A DNA stretch of 64,000 nt from Psococerastis gibbosa (GCA_963971405.1 OZ020485.1:45195469-45259468); one strand, 5' to 3'; positions 37,701 through 44,379 are shown, counted from the stretch's first letter. The notes: generated by a model from the letters alone, not told the origin. Numbers and translations: made by a program.

Positions 37701-38967
37701 TTATACATACAAACATAAAAAATTTAAAAAAAAACCGAGACAAATTGAAACGGAGGCAACGTCAAAGTGGTGTAGGCAAAGTAGATTGACCCTAATTGGC
37801 AACTTAATTGGATTACATGATAAATCCACACACACACCCCTTTTATTACAGGGGTTTGTAAAATAACATCGTAAGCTAGTTCTAAGCTACATATTGTATT
37901 ATCTCGATAAGTATATAGACCATTTAAGAATGCCGGTATTAGCTGGAGTAATGGTAAAAAGCATTCCAAGTCATAATTAATTTCGATTGAATATTTGCTT
38001 TCCAATTTAAAAATACGTTAGTATCATTAAAGCATTGTGGTGGTCGAAATTATCGATTTAGAGATTCCAACGTATTTACACACTTTTAGGTCCCAGGAAC
38101 ACAAAATATCCGTCTGTCTGTCGGTCGGTAACACGATTTGGGGCCGAACTACTCAATGGAATTTGATGAATTCCGCATTTAGTTTAACAAAAATATTGTC
38201 TATCTGCTTTCAGTTTTTTGTTAACTTCATTTTGGGTTTTATACTCGAACGGGCCCCCCCCCCAAAAAAAAACGTAAAAAAATTTTTCTCATAATCGGCT
38301 CCGACGATTTCTTATGAATCAGTTATTGATTCTTTTCACTCTTCCATGACAGTTGGGTCACTATTTACAAGTACAATGTTCATGCTTCGATTACTTTTTG
38401 GGCACATAGAATCGTCCAAGGCTTAGGCCACGGTTTCCGGATCTGGAATGGTCAATCCAGCCTGATCTGCAAAATCCATGAGAGAGCTTCTTCAGTGACT
38501 TCGTGGAAGTGGTACTGTACATGACAAATAAGTAAATAATTATAAATAAAATTGCACTTAATTCCACAACATAATTTTTTTAATAATGACTGCTGTTTTT
38601 ATGTTGTGGAATTAAGTGAAATTTTATTAATAATTATATACTTATTTGTTGTGATCTGCAAAAATTTGGTTATGCAGCCTCGCAAAATGATTTCAAAAAA
38701 AATCGTCTTCTTTATCTAACTCGTTAGTAACCCCCTCTTAGGATGTCAAGTGACTCTCAACTCATGAAAAAATTATACAGTAGAGATAAATGGATTGAAT
38801 ATTTTCGAACCTTTGGTAGTGATGCTCCAAATTGTTTTGCGACAACCACTGCCTGAGTATTAGCCTCTGCTGTAGGAATTTTGCCGCTCGCTGAAGCCTC
38901 TCTTCGTCATGAGCTGGGAGTTCAGGTAGCCTTTCTAGCTGCCCGCAGCTGGCTAAACTTGAAATAC
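13607..38967 (-). CDS. AREL1: AREL1-type HECT E3 ubiquitin ligase, 13 exons read, 5' start missing
   Basis: Exons in transcript order: 38967-38811, 36769-36564, 36413-36214, 30991-30714, 29425-29296, 27387-27219, 26074-25863, 25071-24732, 18799-18580, 17362-17137, 15860-15702, 14610-14348, 13709-13607. The joined exons total 2663 nt: two bases of a split codon, then 886 residues and TGA. All introns are GT-AG and in phase. Order of parts: SAM-like (about residues 36-105), hydrophobic segment (122-140), filamin-type repeats (about 150-380), linker with FCYVSPKQFTIKEF, HECT domain (about 470-886) with LPTAHTC and catalytic Cys 853. Vertebrate AREL1 is 823 residues and starts near the hydrophobic segment, so the SAM-like part is extra at the N-terminus. 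The family transfers ubiquitin from E2 to substrates and, in vertebrates, targets inner-mitochondrial-membrane IAP antagonists. Orthology is based on recognised sequence similarity along the whole length. No start codon or promoter was found upstream. Confidence 0.95.
14030..14310 (-). repeat. Dispersed repeat G in AREL1 intron 12
   Basis: Contains TGAACCTACATGCCGAATTT and GTAGTTTGCCC, shared with 33110-33570, 37100-37375 and others. It fills nearly half of the 638-bp intron that separates the two parts of the catalytic cysteine codon. Confidence 0.7.
14348..14610 (-). CDS. AREL1: AREL1 exon 12: HECT C-lobe up to the catalytic cysteine
   Basis: Codes residues 766-852. It starts LLLCGTGEYSITDF and contains FTQEEMARLLQFTTGCAQLP and PGGFAELTP, then ends NLPTAHT. 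The last two bases (TG) are the start of the catalytic cysteine codon. The acceptor is CTTTGTAG and the donor is TG|GTATTA. Continuing past the donor would read Trp instead of Cys, so splicing is needed for activity. Confidence 0.96.
15448..15492. repeat. Right end of a family D MITE
   Basis: GTGAATGTCCCATCTCTTCT followed by ATACAGAACTCTAA matches the right terminus of the family D foldbacks. No left end found nearby. Confidence 0.55.
15702..15860 (-). CDS. AREL1: AREL1 exon 11: HECT N-lobe end and hinge
   Basis: Codes residues 713-765 exactly (159 nt, phase 0 at both ends). AQYRLAS, EVDHFLKGLNDLIPDSLLSI and FDENELE are conserved HECT blocks leading to the lobe hinge. The acceptor is ATTGACAG|GTTCGC and the donor is GAG|GTATGT. 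Confidence 0.95.
16970..17130. repeat. Half copy of foldback family E next to exon 10
   Basis: Contains TATGATGCATGAAGTAGTCT and ATGAGCCAAATCTT as in the full foldbacks at 17664 and 58579. It ends within 10 nt of the exon 10 donor. Confidence 0.65.
17137..17362 (-). CDS. AREL1: AREL1 exon 10: HECT N-lobe, E2-binding side
   Basis: Codes residues 638-712. QLVRARFTRSFLAQLIGLR is nearly the same as in vertebrate AREL1. DDPDLY and the acidic LYFAEEEYCANGQL correspond to the part of the N-lobe that contacts the E2. Two AGs lie close together at the acceptor; the first (TTTTCAG|GCAG) is the one that keeps frame and the conserved Gln. The donor is AAA|GTAAGT in phase 0. Confidence 0.95.
17664..18030. 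mobile_element. Foldback MITE, family E copy 1 (AREL1 intron 9)
   Basis: About 365 bp with long inverted arms. ATTTGGCTCATCAAAATTGT and GTAGAAGACTACTTCATGCA in the left arm are mirrored in the right arm. Ends near GTACAGCCCGTAGG and GGGCTGCACACTCTTAA. Confidence 0.8.
18303..18468 (-). mobile_element. tRNA-derived SINE, copy 3 (AREL1 intron 9)
   Basis: Same body and B box as the other SINE copies (GGTTCGAGTCCCACACTGGC on the minus strand); the A-box end is cut off. It lies about 110 bp from exon 9. Confidence 0.85.
18580..18799 (-). CDS. AREL1: AREL1 exon 9: HECT N-lobe core
   Basis: Codes residues 565-636. LDYGGVRREWYGLVCSALF is the classic HECT motif (D-x-GG-x-x-REW), and QALVHPNP, HFEFAGKIVGKCLYES follow in the expected order. 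The acceptor is GTCACAG and the donor is AG|GTAAAC. AG plus G of exon 10 gives Arg. Confidence 0.96.
19315..19508. mobile_element. Foldback MITE, family D copy 1 (AREL1 intron 8)
   Basis: Left end CTATAGTTCTATATAGGAGA followed by GATGGGACATT; the right end is its inverted complement (CCATCTCTCCTATAGAACTA). Between them GTGCACCAAAAATAT is mirrored by ATATTTTTGGCGCAC. Confidence 0.85.
21066..21102 (-). ncRNA. Hammerhead-ribozyme-like motif, left arm of Penelope-like element 1
   Basis: Read on the minus strand: TAGT, CTGATGA, an unpaired T, stem II GGAT/ATCC with loop TTT, GAAAC, CG, GGTC with cleavage triplet GTC, then ACTA pairing with TAGT as stem I. Stem III is minimal but ACCGGT is self-complementary, which fits dimeric action. 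Activity is untested. Confidence 0.65.
21373..22135 (+). pseudogene. Penelope-like RT end and GIY-YIG endonuclease, broken
   Basis: The frame begins FLKVMNDLHPKIKF and SLNFLDLTITR, the typical end of a Penelope-type reverse transcriptase, then RKPTHSDCVIPTSS. The linker follows, then SGVYKISCN, a TAA stop at 21955-21957, and in the same frame CSASYIGQSGRNFKFRLREH, the GIY-YIG nuclease motif with its arginine and histidine. The catalytic palm of the RT is missing at the 5' end and the nuclease is cut off at 22135 by the terminal-repeat insertion. It cannot be active as it stands. Confidence 0.88.
22383..22419 (+). ncRNA. Hammerhead-ribozyme-like motif, right arm of Penelope-like element 1
   Basis: Identical 37-nt motif on the plus strand (CTGATGA at 22387-22393, GAAAC at 22406-22410, GTC at 22413-22415, stem I TAGT/ACTA). 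It has the type I layout reported for Penelope-like terminal repeats. One extra U follows CTGATGA, which is not canonical. Confidence 0.65.
23560..23720 (+). mobile_element. LINE 3' end fragment (AREL1 intron 8)
   Basis: Codons read RYRIQIKDYLRRVGLVPEEV, stop, then W-R-E-M-W-E-E-A-H-I-S-H-P-G, a common LINE C-terminal ending, followed by GATGATATTG. Close to 13070-13200. Confidence 0.6.
24640..24695. repeat. Right end of a family D MITE beside exon 8
   Basis: GTGTCCCGTCTTACCTACTG followed by TATATAGAACTCTAG is a family D right terminus. It ends about 37 nt from the exon 8 donor. A possible left partner is at 23788-23830. Confidence 0.55.
24732..25071 (-). CDS. AREL1: AREL1 exon 8: start of HECT N-lobe
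   Basis: Codes residues 451-563, the longest exon seen. Recognisable blocks are TFIVDDGCQPRVEL, NIGGSETFKDKQDFF, RLLESSMKVTKSFSVSDW and LEVGFHGEQG, which precede and open the HECT N-lobe in this family. The acceptor is CTTGCAG and the donor is G|GTAAGC. The next exon lies 5.9 kb away across intron 8, the largest intron, which contains the nested long-TIR and Penelope-like elements. Confidence 0.95.
25270..25680 (-). mobile_element. LINE C-terminal fragment (AREL1 intron 7)
   Basis: On the minus strand, across frame changes, codons give LNWWGHVLRRSEKHLVKRV, NRGIQGRRPPRRPRATLG and RKNARDM, a LINE ORF2 end. The same family is at 57355-57740. Confidence 0.75.
25863..26074 (-). CDS. AREL1: AREL1 exon 7: linker before the HECT domain
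   Basis: Codes residues 381-450. The best-conserved part is KRVFCYVSPKQFTIKEFLLK followed by IPKRLVTFRLCPSTK, a block diagnostic for AREL1 orthologues. It also carries ICYEARLL. The acceptor is TTTGCAG and the donor is AAG|GTATCT in phase 0. A low-complexity insert present in the vertebrate protein before this block is missing here, replaced by a short GEPLNKA. Confidence 0.94.
26118..26180 (+). repeat. Short LINE scrap
   Basis: GGTTCAGGAATGAAGTGATT resembles the 12880-12910 part of the second LINE fragment. It lies 45 bp upstream of exon 7 on the gene's strand. Confidence 0.4.
26191..26670. mobile_element. Foldback element, family C long form (AREL1 intron 6)
   Basis: Left end CAGCCTGATCATGGCGAC; right end TCGCCATAATCAGACTACTG is its inverted relative. 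ACCGGGGTTAATATAATACC is echoed near the right end. The CAG start would fit a hAT-like MITE but no 8-bp duplication was clear. Confidence 0.7.
27219..27387 (-). CDS. AREL1: AREL1 exon 6: end of second filamin-like repeat
   Basis: Codes residues 324-379. The stretch GCCHANVSLNGSSLHHGDFD followed by IIVLS matches the conserved G-C-x-H-A ... N-G-x-FDIIVLS end of this region in AREL1. The acceptor follows a long pyrimidine tract (TTTTTCTTTTTAG) and the donor is A|GTAAGT. Joining A to GT of exon 7 gives Ser and keeps frame. Confidence 0.92.
27836..28095 (+). repeat. Retroelement-like 3' tail (AREL1 intron 5)
   Basis: Ends with GATGGAAATAAAAATTTAAT and repeated TTTAA units, the look of a LINE 3' end with tandem tail. 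No coding recognised. Confidence 0.4.
28300..28535 (+). repeat. Dispersed repeat G (AREL1 intron 5)
   Basis: GGTGGTGGAAATGTTCGATT and ACGAAATGCCTGTCTGTCGG match repeat G in the opposite orientation to the copies at 33110-33570. Confidence 0.65.
28780..28945. repeat. Dispersed repeat shared with 44380-44545
   Basis: GTGGACCTCCTGATTATAGT and AATCGGAGGTGACCAGGACT reappear in inverted orientation at 44430-44525. Class unknown; no coding seen. Confidence 0.6.
29296..29425 (-). CDS. AREL1: AREL1 exon 5: filamin-type region
   Basis: Codes residues 281-323. The segment LIIEPRDEFNNVC matches the family motif in which I-x-P-R-D-x-(Y/F)-x-N opens a second filamin-like repeat. The acceptor is TTTACAG at 29426-29432 and the donor is GAG|GTAAGA in phase 0. 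Ends of the same MITE family lie on both sides, within about 4 nt of the donor and about 35 nt of the acceptor side of the exon. Confidence 0.92.
29461..29639. mobile_element. Foldback MITE, family D copy 2 (AREL1 intron 4)
   Basis: Left GAGTTCTATGTAGGAAAGAT, right GTCTCTCCAATATAGAATTC, mirrored inside by GCCAAAAATAT and the T-rich partner. It starts 36 bp from exon 5. Confidence 0.8.
30570..30704. mobile_element. Foldback MITE, family D copy 3 (AREL1 intron 4)
   Basis: Left AGAATTCTACATGGGAGGGA and right CCCATCTCTTCTATATAGAA. Its right end lies 10 nt from the exon 4 coding end. Confidence 0.75.
30714..30991 (-). CDS. AREL1: AREL1 exon 4: filamin-type repeat
   Basis: Codes residues 188-279, from FYQRNGQPYPICDSD to GPPDSNKTVFLKH. 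The segment VKFTVRHSGQYRIAVTVGG followed by GSPF is the hallmark end of a filamin/ABP280 immunoglobulin-like repeat (x-G-x-Y-x-I/V-x-V then G-S-P-F). The acceptor is TTTCAG and the donor is AG|GTAGGC. The leftover AG joins C of exon 5 to give Ser. A foldback MITE end stops about 10 nt from the donor. Confidence 0.94.
31071..31715 (+). repeat. Dispersed repeat H, copy 1 (AREL1 intron 3)
   Basis: Shares long blocks with 35255-35990, such as GAGATGGCGACCAATGTTCG, AGATCCACTATTTAGTTACA and GATCGGCCAGAGCCGAAAGG. It carries no MITE at the site where copy 2 does, so it serves as the empty site. Confidence 0.8.
32089..33113. repeat. Two tandem ~480-540-bp units with poly-G tracts
   Basis: Unit 1 (about 32089-32573) and unit 2 (32574-33113) share AGAACCGGTCCGAGTTTACT, a G run of 14-19 bases and GCAATGCATT. 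A further copy is at 61109-61320. Confidence 0.8.
33114..33573 (-). repeat. Repeat G, two tandem copies
   Basis: Two ~220-250-bp copies with GACAGACAGACAGACATTTC, CCTGGGACCT and CTTATACTACGTATAAATTG. On the minus strand they give short open frames starting near MVEIFDSE; these are a property of the repeat, not a gene. Confidence 0.8.
34417..34565. mobile_element. Hairpin MITE, family B copy 3 (AREL1 intron 3)
   Basis: 149-bp near-perfect hairpin flanked by TTA on both sides. Ends GGCGCTGATTCCACCAGCGT and complement; arms carry TTTTTTGACGTGGTAGCAGA. Confidence 0.9.
35255..35990 (+). repeat. Dispersed repeat H, copy 2, interrupted by a MITE
   Basis: Same order of blocks as 31071-31715. At 35788-35950 a family C foldback interrupts it exactly where copy 1 is continuous. 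Confidence 0.8.
35788..35950. mobile_element. Foldback MITE, family C copy 1
   Basis: Left AGCAGGCTGATCGAGGCG, right GCTGCGATCAGACTGCT. Arms ATAATACCGGTATTTATTTA and the inverted ATTTAACCCCGGTATTATAA. Inserted in repeat H. Confidence 0.85.
36040..36177 (-). pseudogene. Decayed tandem copy of part of AREL1 exon 3
   Basis: This segment aligns base by base with 36202-36340, which is the 3' part of exon 3 plus its splice donor, offset by 162-163 bp. Read in the exon frame it gives AKHSLLQYVTGKNLFLSNCK, clearly the same peptide as exon 3 with changes. It lacks one base near the end (GATACGTG where the exon has GATACTGTG), so its donor (GGG|GTAAGT) is out of phase with exon 4, and it lacks the membrane segment. 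It therefore looks like a dead duplicate in intron 3, not a usable alternative exon. Confidence 0.85.
36214..36413 (-). CDS. AREL1: AREL1 exon 3: membrane segment and start of filamin-type region
   Basis: Codes residues 122-187. It begins with a hydrophobic run, GGMLVVSVSVAGLVTLAAM, matching in position the N-terminal hydrophobic segment of vertebrate AREL1. It then runs through LLQYVTGKYLLPSNCKVSFD and a DPHTVGD motif, the family's conserved entry into the first filamin-like repeat. The acceptor is TTCCAG at 36414-36419. The donor is AGG|GTAAGC in phase 0. Part of this exon has a degenerate tandem copy 162-163 bp further downstream on the minus strand (36040-36177). Confidence 0.93.
36564..36769 (-). 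CDS. AREL1: AREL1 exon 2: SAM-like domain, second half, and linker
   Basis: Codes residues 53-120. It continues the SAM-like fold with LLHADVTSLEDVYWLEDSQA and RGIVGKDFAQWTALRQAL, the usual pattern of leucines followed by a G-I turn and a last helix. The acceptor is TTTCAG and the donor is G|GTAAGC. The leftover G joins GT of exon 3 to make Gly. Intron 2 downstream is only 150 bp, the shortest in the gene, so exons 2 and 3 are almost certainly read together. The SAM assignment rests on pattern only. Confidence 0.88.
37100..37375 (-). repeat. Dispersed repeat G (AREL1 intron 1)
   Basis: Degenerate copy with AAATTGAGTTAATCCAAAAT, GACAGACAATTCGTAAAAAC and CTCAAAACGTGTAAATCC. Includes a C run at 37165-37176. 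Confidence 0.65.
38030..38310 (+). repeat. Dispersed repeat G (AREL1 intron 1), opposite strand
   Basis: GTGGTCGAAATTATCGATTT, TAGGTCCCAGGAACACAAAA and a C run near 38255. Same family as 33114-33573, inverted. Confidence 0.65.
38528..38647. repeat. Short hairpin in AREL1 intron 1
   Basis: TTGCACTTAATTCCACAACA is mirrored by TGTTGTGGAATTAAGTGAAA about 40 bp later; the arms extend into AT-rich flanks. Probably a small MITE. Confidence 0.65.
38811..38967 (-). CDS. AREL1: AREL1 exon 1 of those seen: SAM-like domain, first half
   Basis: Codes residues 1-51 after a split first codon (one base from an unseen upstream exon plus GT). The second half, LRQWLSQNNLEHHYQ, looks like helix 1-2 of a SAM domain, preceded by a charged helical stretch. 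The acceptor is TTTCAG at 38968-38973. The donor is AG|GTTCGA, a weak but legal GT donor with G at +5. The exon leaves two bases (AG) that complete an Arg codon with the first base of the next exon, which supports the joining. There must be at least one further 5' exon; I could not identify it between 38970 and 64000. Confidence 0.85.
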
Positions 38968-39294
38968 CTGAAACCAATTTTATTAAATAACCCCTATTGA
39001 AATGAAATGAAAAACTAATCTACCAGCTAACCTATTTACAATTTATTTTATTTTTCACATTATCATCAAACGTAACATAACAATATTGAGACAATAATTG
39101 AGATAAAAAAATAAAAAAGAGCCGTGTGCACAATTGCATAATCATAGAATTGCGGAAAATGCTATTCCCGGTGTTTGAGCTAATGTGGTATTTAAAAATA
39201 AAACCCGGTGTTACGTTAATCCCAAATCGCCATAACAGGGCTGCAGTTGTGCTCCTGTTGTGCCACGATCTTTTCAATTCCAGCTCGAATATTA

Positions 39295-39649
39295 GGCGCC
39301 CATTCCATTGACCGGCTAGGGCTATTTCCAAAAACGGTGACGTGGTAGCAGACATTCAAGACTTAGGTGGCGTTTCCACCGACCTCGCATTGCAGAATGC
39401 AAATGACATTGACGGAAATTAGAATTTTTCTTTTTATAGAAATCTATTAAAATGTTTGTACTTAACATATCCCATGACGCCATTTTTTAATTTTAGTTTG
39501 TTTGTTGGTGATTTTACTGTATGATCATTGATCAATTTTAACTATGGCGTAGAGGAAAAGGTCGGTGGAAACGCCACCTAAGTCTTGAATGTCTGCTACC
39601 ACGTCACCGTTTTTGGAAATCGCCCTAGCCGGTCAATGGAATGGGCACC
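39295..39649. mobile_element. Foldback MITE, family A copy 4
   Basis: 355-bp copy, ends GGCGCCCATTCCATTGACCG and inverted. Flanks are TTA (left) and TAA (right). It lies 330 bp upstream of the first AREL1 exon seen. Confidence 0.85.
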
Positions 39650-39670
39650 TAAACGGACATTAGAGACTGT

Positions 39671-40090
39671 GCAGTGGTGTAAATAACTTCTGCTGCCCCC
39701 CCCCCCCGCAAGACCTTTGGTGTGCCTTTCCTTGATAGTCAATAGTGGTAAATATTATAGTCAATATCGATAACAAATTGAAATTGAATATTTTTATTAA
39801 TTAATATTATAAATATTAATATTTCTAAATGATTTTACTATTTTAGGAAGCCGAAATTTGCCCCCCCCCCCACAGTGGTGTAAATAACTTCTGCTGCCCC
39901 CCCCCCCCCGCAAGACCTCTGGTGTGCCTTACCTTGTCTCATTATTTCATCTTTTCCGTGAGTGATAGTCAATAGTGGTAAATACTATAGTCAATATTGA
40001 TAAGAAATTGAAATTGAATATTTTTATTAATTACGTAGATTTCTAAATGATTTTATTATTTTTGGGAGCCGAAATTCCCCCCCCCCCCCC
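39671..40090. repeat. Two tandem ~200-bp units with poly-C
   Basis: GTGGTGTAAATAACTTCTGC, a C run, GCAAGACCT and GATAGTCAATAGTGGTAAAT occur twice in the same order; unit 2 begins about 39872. Confidence 0.8.
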
Positions 40091-40157
40091 CCGCCGTGTG
40101 GGTTGCGGGAGTGTTATTTACGCCACTAGCCCACGGTTCAGATTCTTTTCATACCTC

Positions 40158-40332
40158 CAACCTGATCGAGGTGATTATAATAGCCTACCGGTATTTATTT
40201 AATCCCCTGGTATTAAAAATGTAAACAAGATAATTTTATAATGGAAAGTGCTATTCAAAATTTGTTTGTTTACAGTTATAATCCTAGGGTATTTATTTAA
40301 CCCCGGTGTTATAATCGCCTCGATCAGGCTGC
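40158..40332. mobile_element. Foldback MITE, family C copy 2
   Basis: CCTGATCGAGGTGATTATAA at left, inverted TATAATCGCCTCGATCAGG at right, with the shared centre TGGAAAGTGCTATTCAAAAT. Confidence 0.85.
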
Positions 40333-41084
40333 AGGTCGCTTTATTAACGAGTCCCAGCCCACACAAATGTGTTTCCACATGCCAATGATTGACCGAAATA
40401 TAAGAGAACCCATCGAAAAATTATTAAAAGCTCCAAAAATAAAAAGTCCAGCATTTAAAATAAAATGACGCAAATAAAAAAAAGTTAGCAGTATATTCCC
40501 TGGGGGAAAAAAAAACAGAAACAAAAACAATAGAGAATCCCAAAGGGTAAAACGACTGACGAGCACATGTATAATAAATATTTTCAGTTGAGAGAAAAAA
40601 GGTTTTCATGTCAAGTTTAAACTTGGACACATTCAGGCAGAATTAGTGTCCAATAAGTAAGTAATGAAGCAGCATTCGCCCCCTCCCCCCGCCTGGTCTG
40701 CTTTGAGAGTGATTAACACCCCCTTCCTCCCCTTTTATACCCCTAACTGCCTCAATGTCGCACTGCCACACTTAGTGTCACAATTTATTTCTCGCAGCCA
40801 TTTCGAGACACCCTTGAGACAACTTATTTTGTCTCGCTGCTGTGCTCGCGTTGGTTTATTTTTTACCCTGTATATTACCTGCGTTAACATCATCCCATAT
40901 AAGAGCATATACAGTATATATACATAATATATTATGCATTCCCCCATATTACACTCTAACATTTAATTGTTCTAATATTTCTTCAATCGAAGAAATATTT
41001 GGATTGTTTGAATATTGAATACATGAACAATAGAATTGATTCTGAATTTTGTTATTAGACTGTCAAAGTTTTCTTATATTTACT

Positions 41085-41280
41085 GAATTAGGTATCGCTG
41101 AGTCATCCGAATGCCCCCTCTGCTTCCAAGGGGAGGGGAACGCCGATCACATATTCAGCTGCACTGGCATTGAGGTAGAAAACCGAACTTAGACACAGGA
41201 GGGATTGGCCCAGCTCTATTATGCGGCACAGCGTCAAATGGCTTACCAGCCAAGGACGGGCGTTGGCAGAAGAAGAAGAA
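41085..41280 (+). mobile_element. LINE C-terminal zinc-knuckle remnant
   Basis: Codons give SSECPLCFQGEGNADHIFSC, a C-x2-C-x8-H-x4-C knuckle of the type at the end of CR1/R1-like LINE proteins, then a stop. Ends in GAAGAAGAAGAAG. Confidence 0.65.
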
Positions 41281-42399
41281 GATATTTATTGAATTGAATA
41301 TTGGAACAATTCAGACCCTTTAGACAACACTAACAGTAACAGCAACATACAGGACAATTATAAGACTATGGACCAGGGACGAACTTAACAAATTACAGTA
41401 ATGAATTAGGTAGCCTATGGTTAGGTAGTGAGTGCTACCCTCGCACGCCGCTGGCATGAGGGGGCACTTCAACTGTATTTTGTATTTGGTTAAAAATTGT
41501 TTTAGGAAAAATACACGGTTATTTAATTAATTAATATTAGAGTGTGCAATAAGGGGGATTTCTCATCCGACCATCTTCATATTTTGCAGCTGCAGAACGA
41601 TAAATTAATTACTTTCGTAAAAAAAAAACTAAGTCATCATTTGTTTACACAAAGTTTTGAAATCTCTGGCATAATCGTGATCTCGGCATTAAAAAGAAAA
41701 TTAAAAAGAATATATAAGAAACTAAACACTTTTACATCAAAACAAATAAAATTCAACTGTAAAGACAAATACAACTTGCCGACCATAACGACGTGCCAAT
41801 TTCACATGTGCAATGTAAGGCGAGAAAATAATAAAATGAAATGGCTGTGTGCACTGTAAAATACAGAAGAGAAAGAAGAAAGACGCCGTCGGTTTAATAT
41901 TTTAACAGATAGAGAGAACTGGAAAATAGAAAGCCAAAGAAATCTCCAGGGACCACAGCTTTCACCTCGACTGCCCGAGGGCTTGGTCTTTCTACGCCAA
42001 TGAAGATCAAACGAGAAAAAAAAGCATCCGCAGAAACTTTCCGGTATTTGATGAGAAATGGGGCATTTTCCCGTAGGCCAGAATTTTCCTTTCACTTCTT
42101 GATAAGATAGGTTTTTAATTTTGAGGGGGGGGGGGCTGGGACCATTAACGGAGTAGCGGTCATGGGTAACTGCTGATTGGCATGAATCTTGGCATAGAAA
42201 ATGTTTGGGACCAGCCAATCCCGCAACTATATTACCCCGCTAGGTCGCTGGGCGGTTTTTTACCGAAAATAATAAATTCTGCACCCAACTACACACATGG
42301 GGCTCCTATATTTTTCTTAGAACCCCTATGAATACGCCCAACATTTTCAAAAAAAAGTGTTTTAATAAAACCTGTTATAATAACAATACTTAATAAACA
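41281..42399. other. No gene recognised
   Basis: AT-rich noncoding. Long frames around 41542-42218 look random and lack any family match. Confidence 0.45.
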
Positions 42400-42570
42400 C
42401 AAATAATCGTTAGAAAATTAAATTAGTCAAAGAACGCCACTAGTATTAGTATAAACCCTGAGCGCTTTCGGCATGAACTGCCAATCTACAGAGGGAAACC
42501 CACTAGTGCAGTTTCACCTAATCAACGATTTGAGAATTGCTCAACCTGAAAGGAAGATGCAAATACTTCT
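42400..42570 (+). repeat. Dispersed repeat K, copy 1
   Basis: CCCTGAGCGCTTTCGGCA and CTACAGAGGGAAACCCACTA are shared in order with 49085-49235. Confidence 0.65.
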
Positions 42571-42793
42571 ATCTCCTACCAATTGCAACAAAATGGCGCT
42601 CCCCCATATGCTCATTTATTTCCAACAGTATTCTGAAAGACAGATAAGGGTGGTCTGACTCACCCTGGCCTATAACTAAAGATATGTACAAATAATTCCG
42701 AACACAGAACCGATAGTGGTCAGGGACACAATAACGTCAGTCTGTGTTCTGTCTGTCTGGAACAACTGTAGTACGGGAAAAATAAAAATAAAC

Positions 42794-43160
42794 CCTTAAG
42801 AGGATATGCTGCGTGGAAAATTGGCACTCAAAATTAAATACTTTTCAATTTCTTATTTTTTTAACTAATTTTTAATTAAATATTTGGCTCATTTAAGTTG
42901 TAGATAACTAATACGTCCATCATATGTTATTAAGGTCTTTATAACTTTATTGGTTTTTTCAGAAATTCTATTTCACGTGACACTTTATTCCCCAATAATT
43001 TTTTATGAAAGAACTGAGGAACCAAAAATAAAAAATATCCTATTATATGATGCATCTTTTACAACTTAAATGAGCCAAATCTTTAAAAACTTGCTTTTAT
43101 AATAAAATAAAAACAATTAATTTTGGGGTGCCTATTTGCTACGGAGCATGTCCTTTTAAG
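42794..43160. mobile_element. Foldback MITE, family E copy 3
   Basis: Diverged copy: CCTTAAGAGGATATGCTGCG at left and inverted GGAGCATGTCCTTTTAAGG at right, with ATATTTGGCTCATTTAAGTT mirrored inside. Confidence 0.75.
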
Positions 43161-43966
43161 GTTTTATCGTACTATAGAGTGGAGTGGACTGTAGAGCCTT
43201 CGTTAATTTGTGAATCATCAAAGTGCTTTGCTTTTTGACAGGTTAAACAGGGCTGTCATTTTCCGATGGATTCTCCAAATTCCAAAGAATTTGAAGTAGC
43301 TTTGAAGACTGTCCGGAGGCAGCGTTGTAATGTCTTCACATAAGGCTGCACGTATTGCATTGCTATGTTCTTGGGAATTCTCCATTCCAGAGAAAAATTC
43401 GGAGAATGCGGGAAACACGAAATACTTGCAGGTTTAGGCAATCTCTAACATGTACAAGATCATGGAGCAGAAATCGGGTTCAAATTGCTCGGACTGCGGG
43501 TTACTGCAAGCCAATATCTCCAGAAAAGAAGCTTCCACAAGCTACGCCAATGGCCCCCTTGGCCCGTATTTATTACAGTTGATGAACCGTTGCAGACGAT
43601 AAGAAATTAATCAGCGTTAGGAAGTAGAAGTGATTGGAAGTAAGTCCGCAGGAGTGAGAGCTGTTTTCCGGGGGCGGGGGGAAATTGATGGTCGTGGCTG
43701 TAGAGGGCTTCGTGCCACGTTTACGGATTGCCGTGACGCACGCAACACTGCAGACCAACGCTGGATTTCAATGACCAACTGTATGTATTCACACTCTACA
43801 ATTTTCTTTTTCCTTCTATTTCCATACATCAAGCTGGTTCTCACATACCATAAAGTGAGAAAAGCCAAGGGAAATAGCCTAAAGGTTGTTGTTGTTGGAA
43901 AATAAAAATGCTCAGAAATAATTCTTTTGTTCGTTCTGATACATTTTAGTATTAGTAATAGTATTA

Positions 43967-44105
43967 GGCGGGGATTCCACCAACGTCAATAGTGATAGTA
44001 AATGTTTTTTGACGTGGTAGCAGACGTTTTTAGACTGCCTAAAAATGTCTGCTACCAAGTTAAAAAACATTTACTATCACTATTGACGTTGGTGGAATCC
44101 CAGCC
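43967..44105. mobile_element. Hairpin MITE, family B copy 4
   Basis: 139-bp near-perfect hairpin; arms GTCAATAGTGATAGTAAATG and GACGTGGTAGCAGACG. Left flank TTA, right flank TAA. Very close to the copy at 34417. Confidence 0.9.
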
Positions 44106-44239
44106 TAAGTATTTTTGACAACTCAACCAAAGGTAAAGTATGTCATACTAAACTTATAGCCCTACGATAGTTATTTCCCGTACAATTTGATTTTTATACA
44201 AAAACATGTAATGGGGTCCAATTTTCTTTTCAGTAATTA

Positions 44240-44320
44240 TAGAAAGCAAATTGTCTTTATTTTCCAAATGGGCGAATTTTGGGCCTTTCGGCCCACTCTT
44301 ACAATTAACCCATTATATAG
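44240..44320 (-). repeat. Short 3'-end-like repeat shared with 61003-61085
   Basis: On the minus strand: TAAGAGTGGGCCGAAAGGCC ... CGCCCATTTGGAAAATAAAG, with AATAAA near the end. The same block at 61003-61085 ends in GAAA repeats, like a retrotransposed 3' end. Confidence 0.55.
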
Positions 44321-44379
44321 TAGTAGGCCTAGCCGGCCGCCATACCAAGTTGAATTTAGCGGACCAGAGCAGGTTCAAA

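Noticed and set aside
41802-42218. 138-codon minus-strand frame
   Set aside because: Composition looks random, no motif, and it includes a poly-C tract; not accepted as a missing AREL1 5' exon.
43218-43582. Open frames on both strands that looked briefly like conserved coding
   Set aside because: No domain, no splice partner in frame with AREL1, and no supporting second copy.
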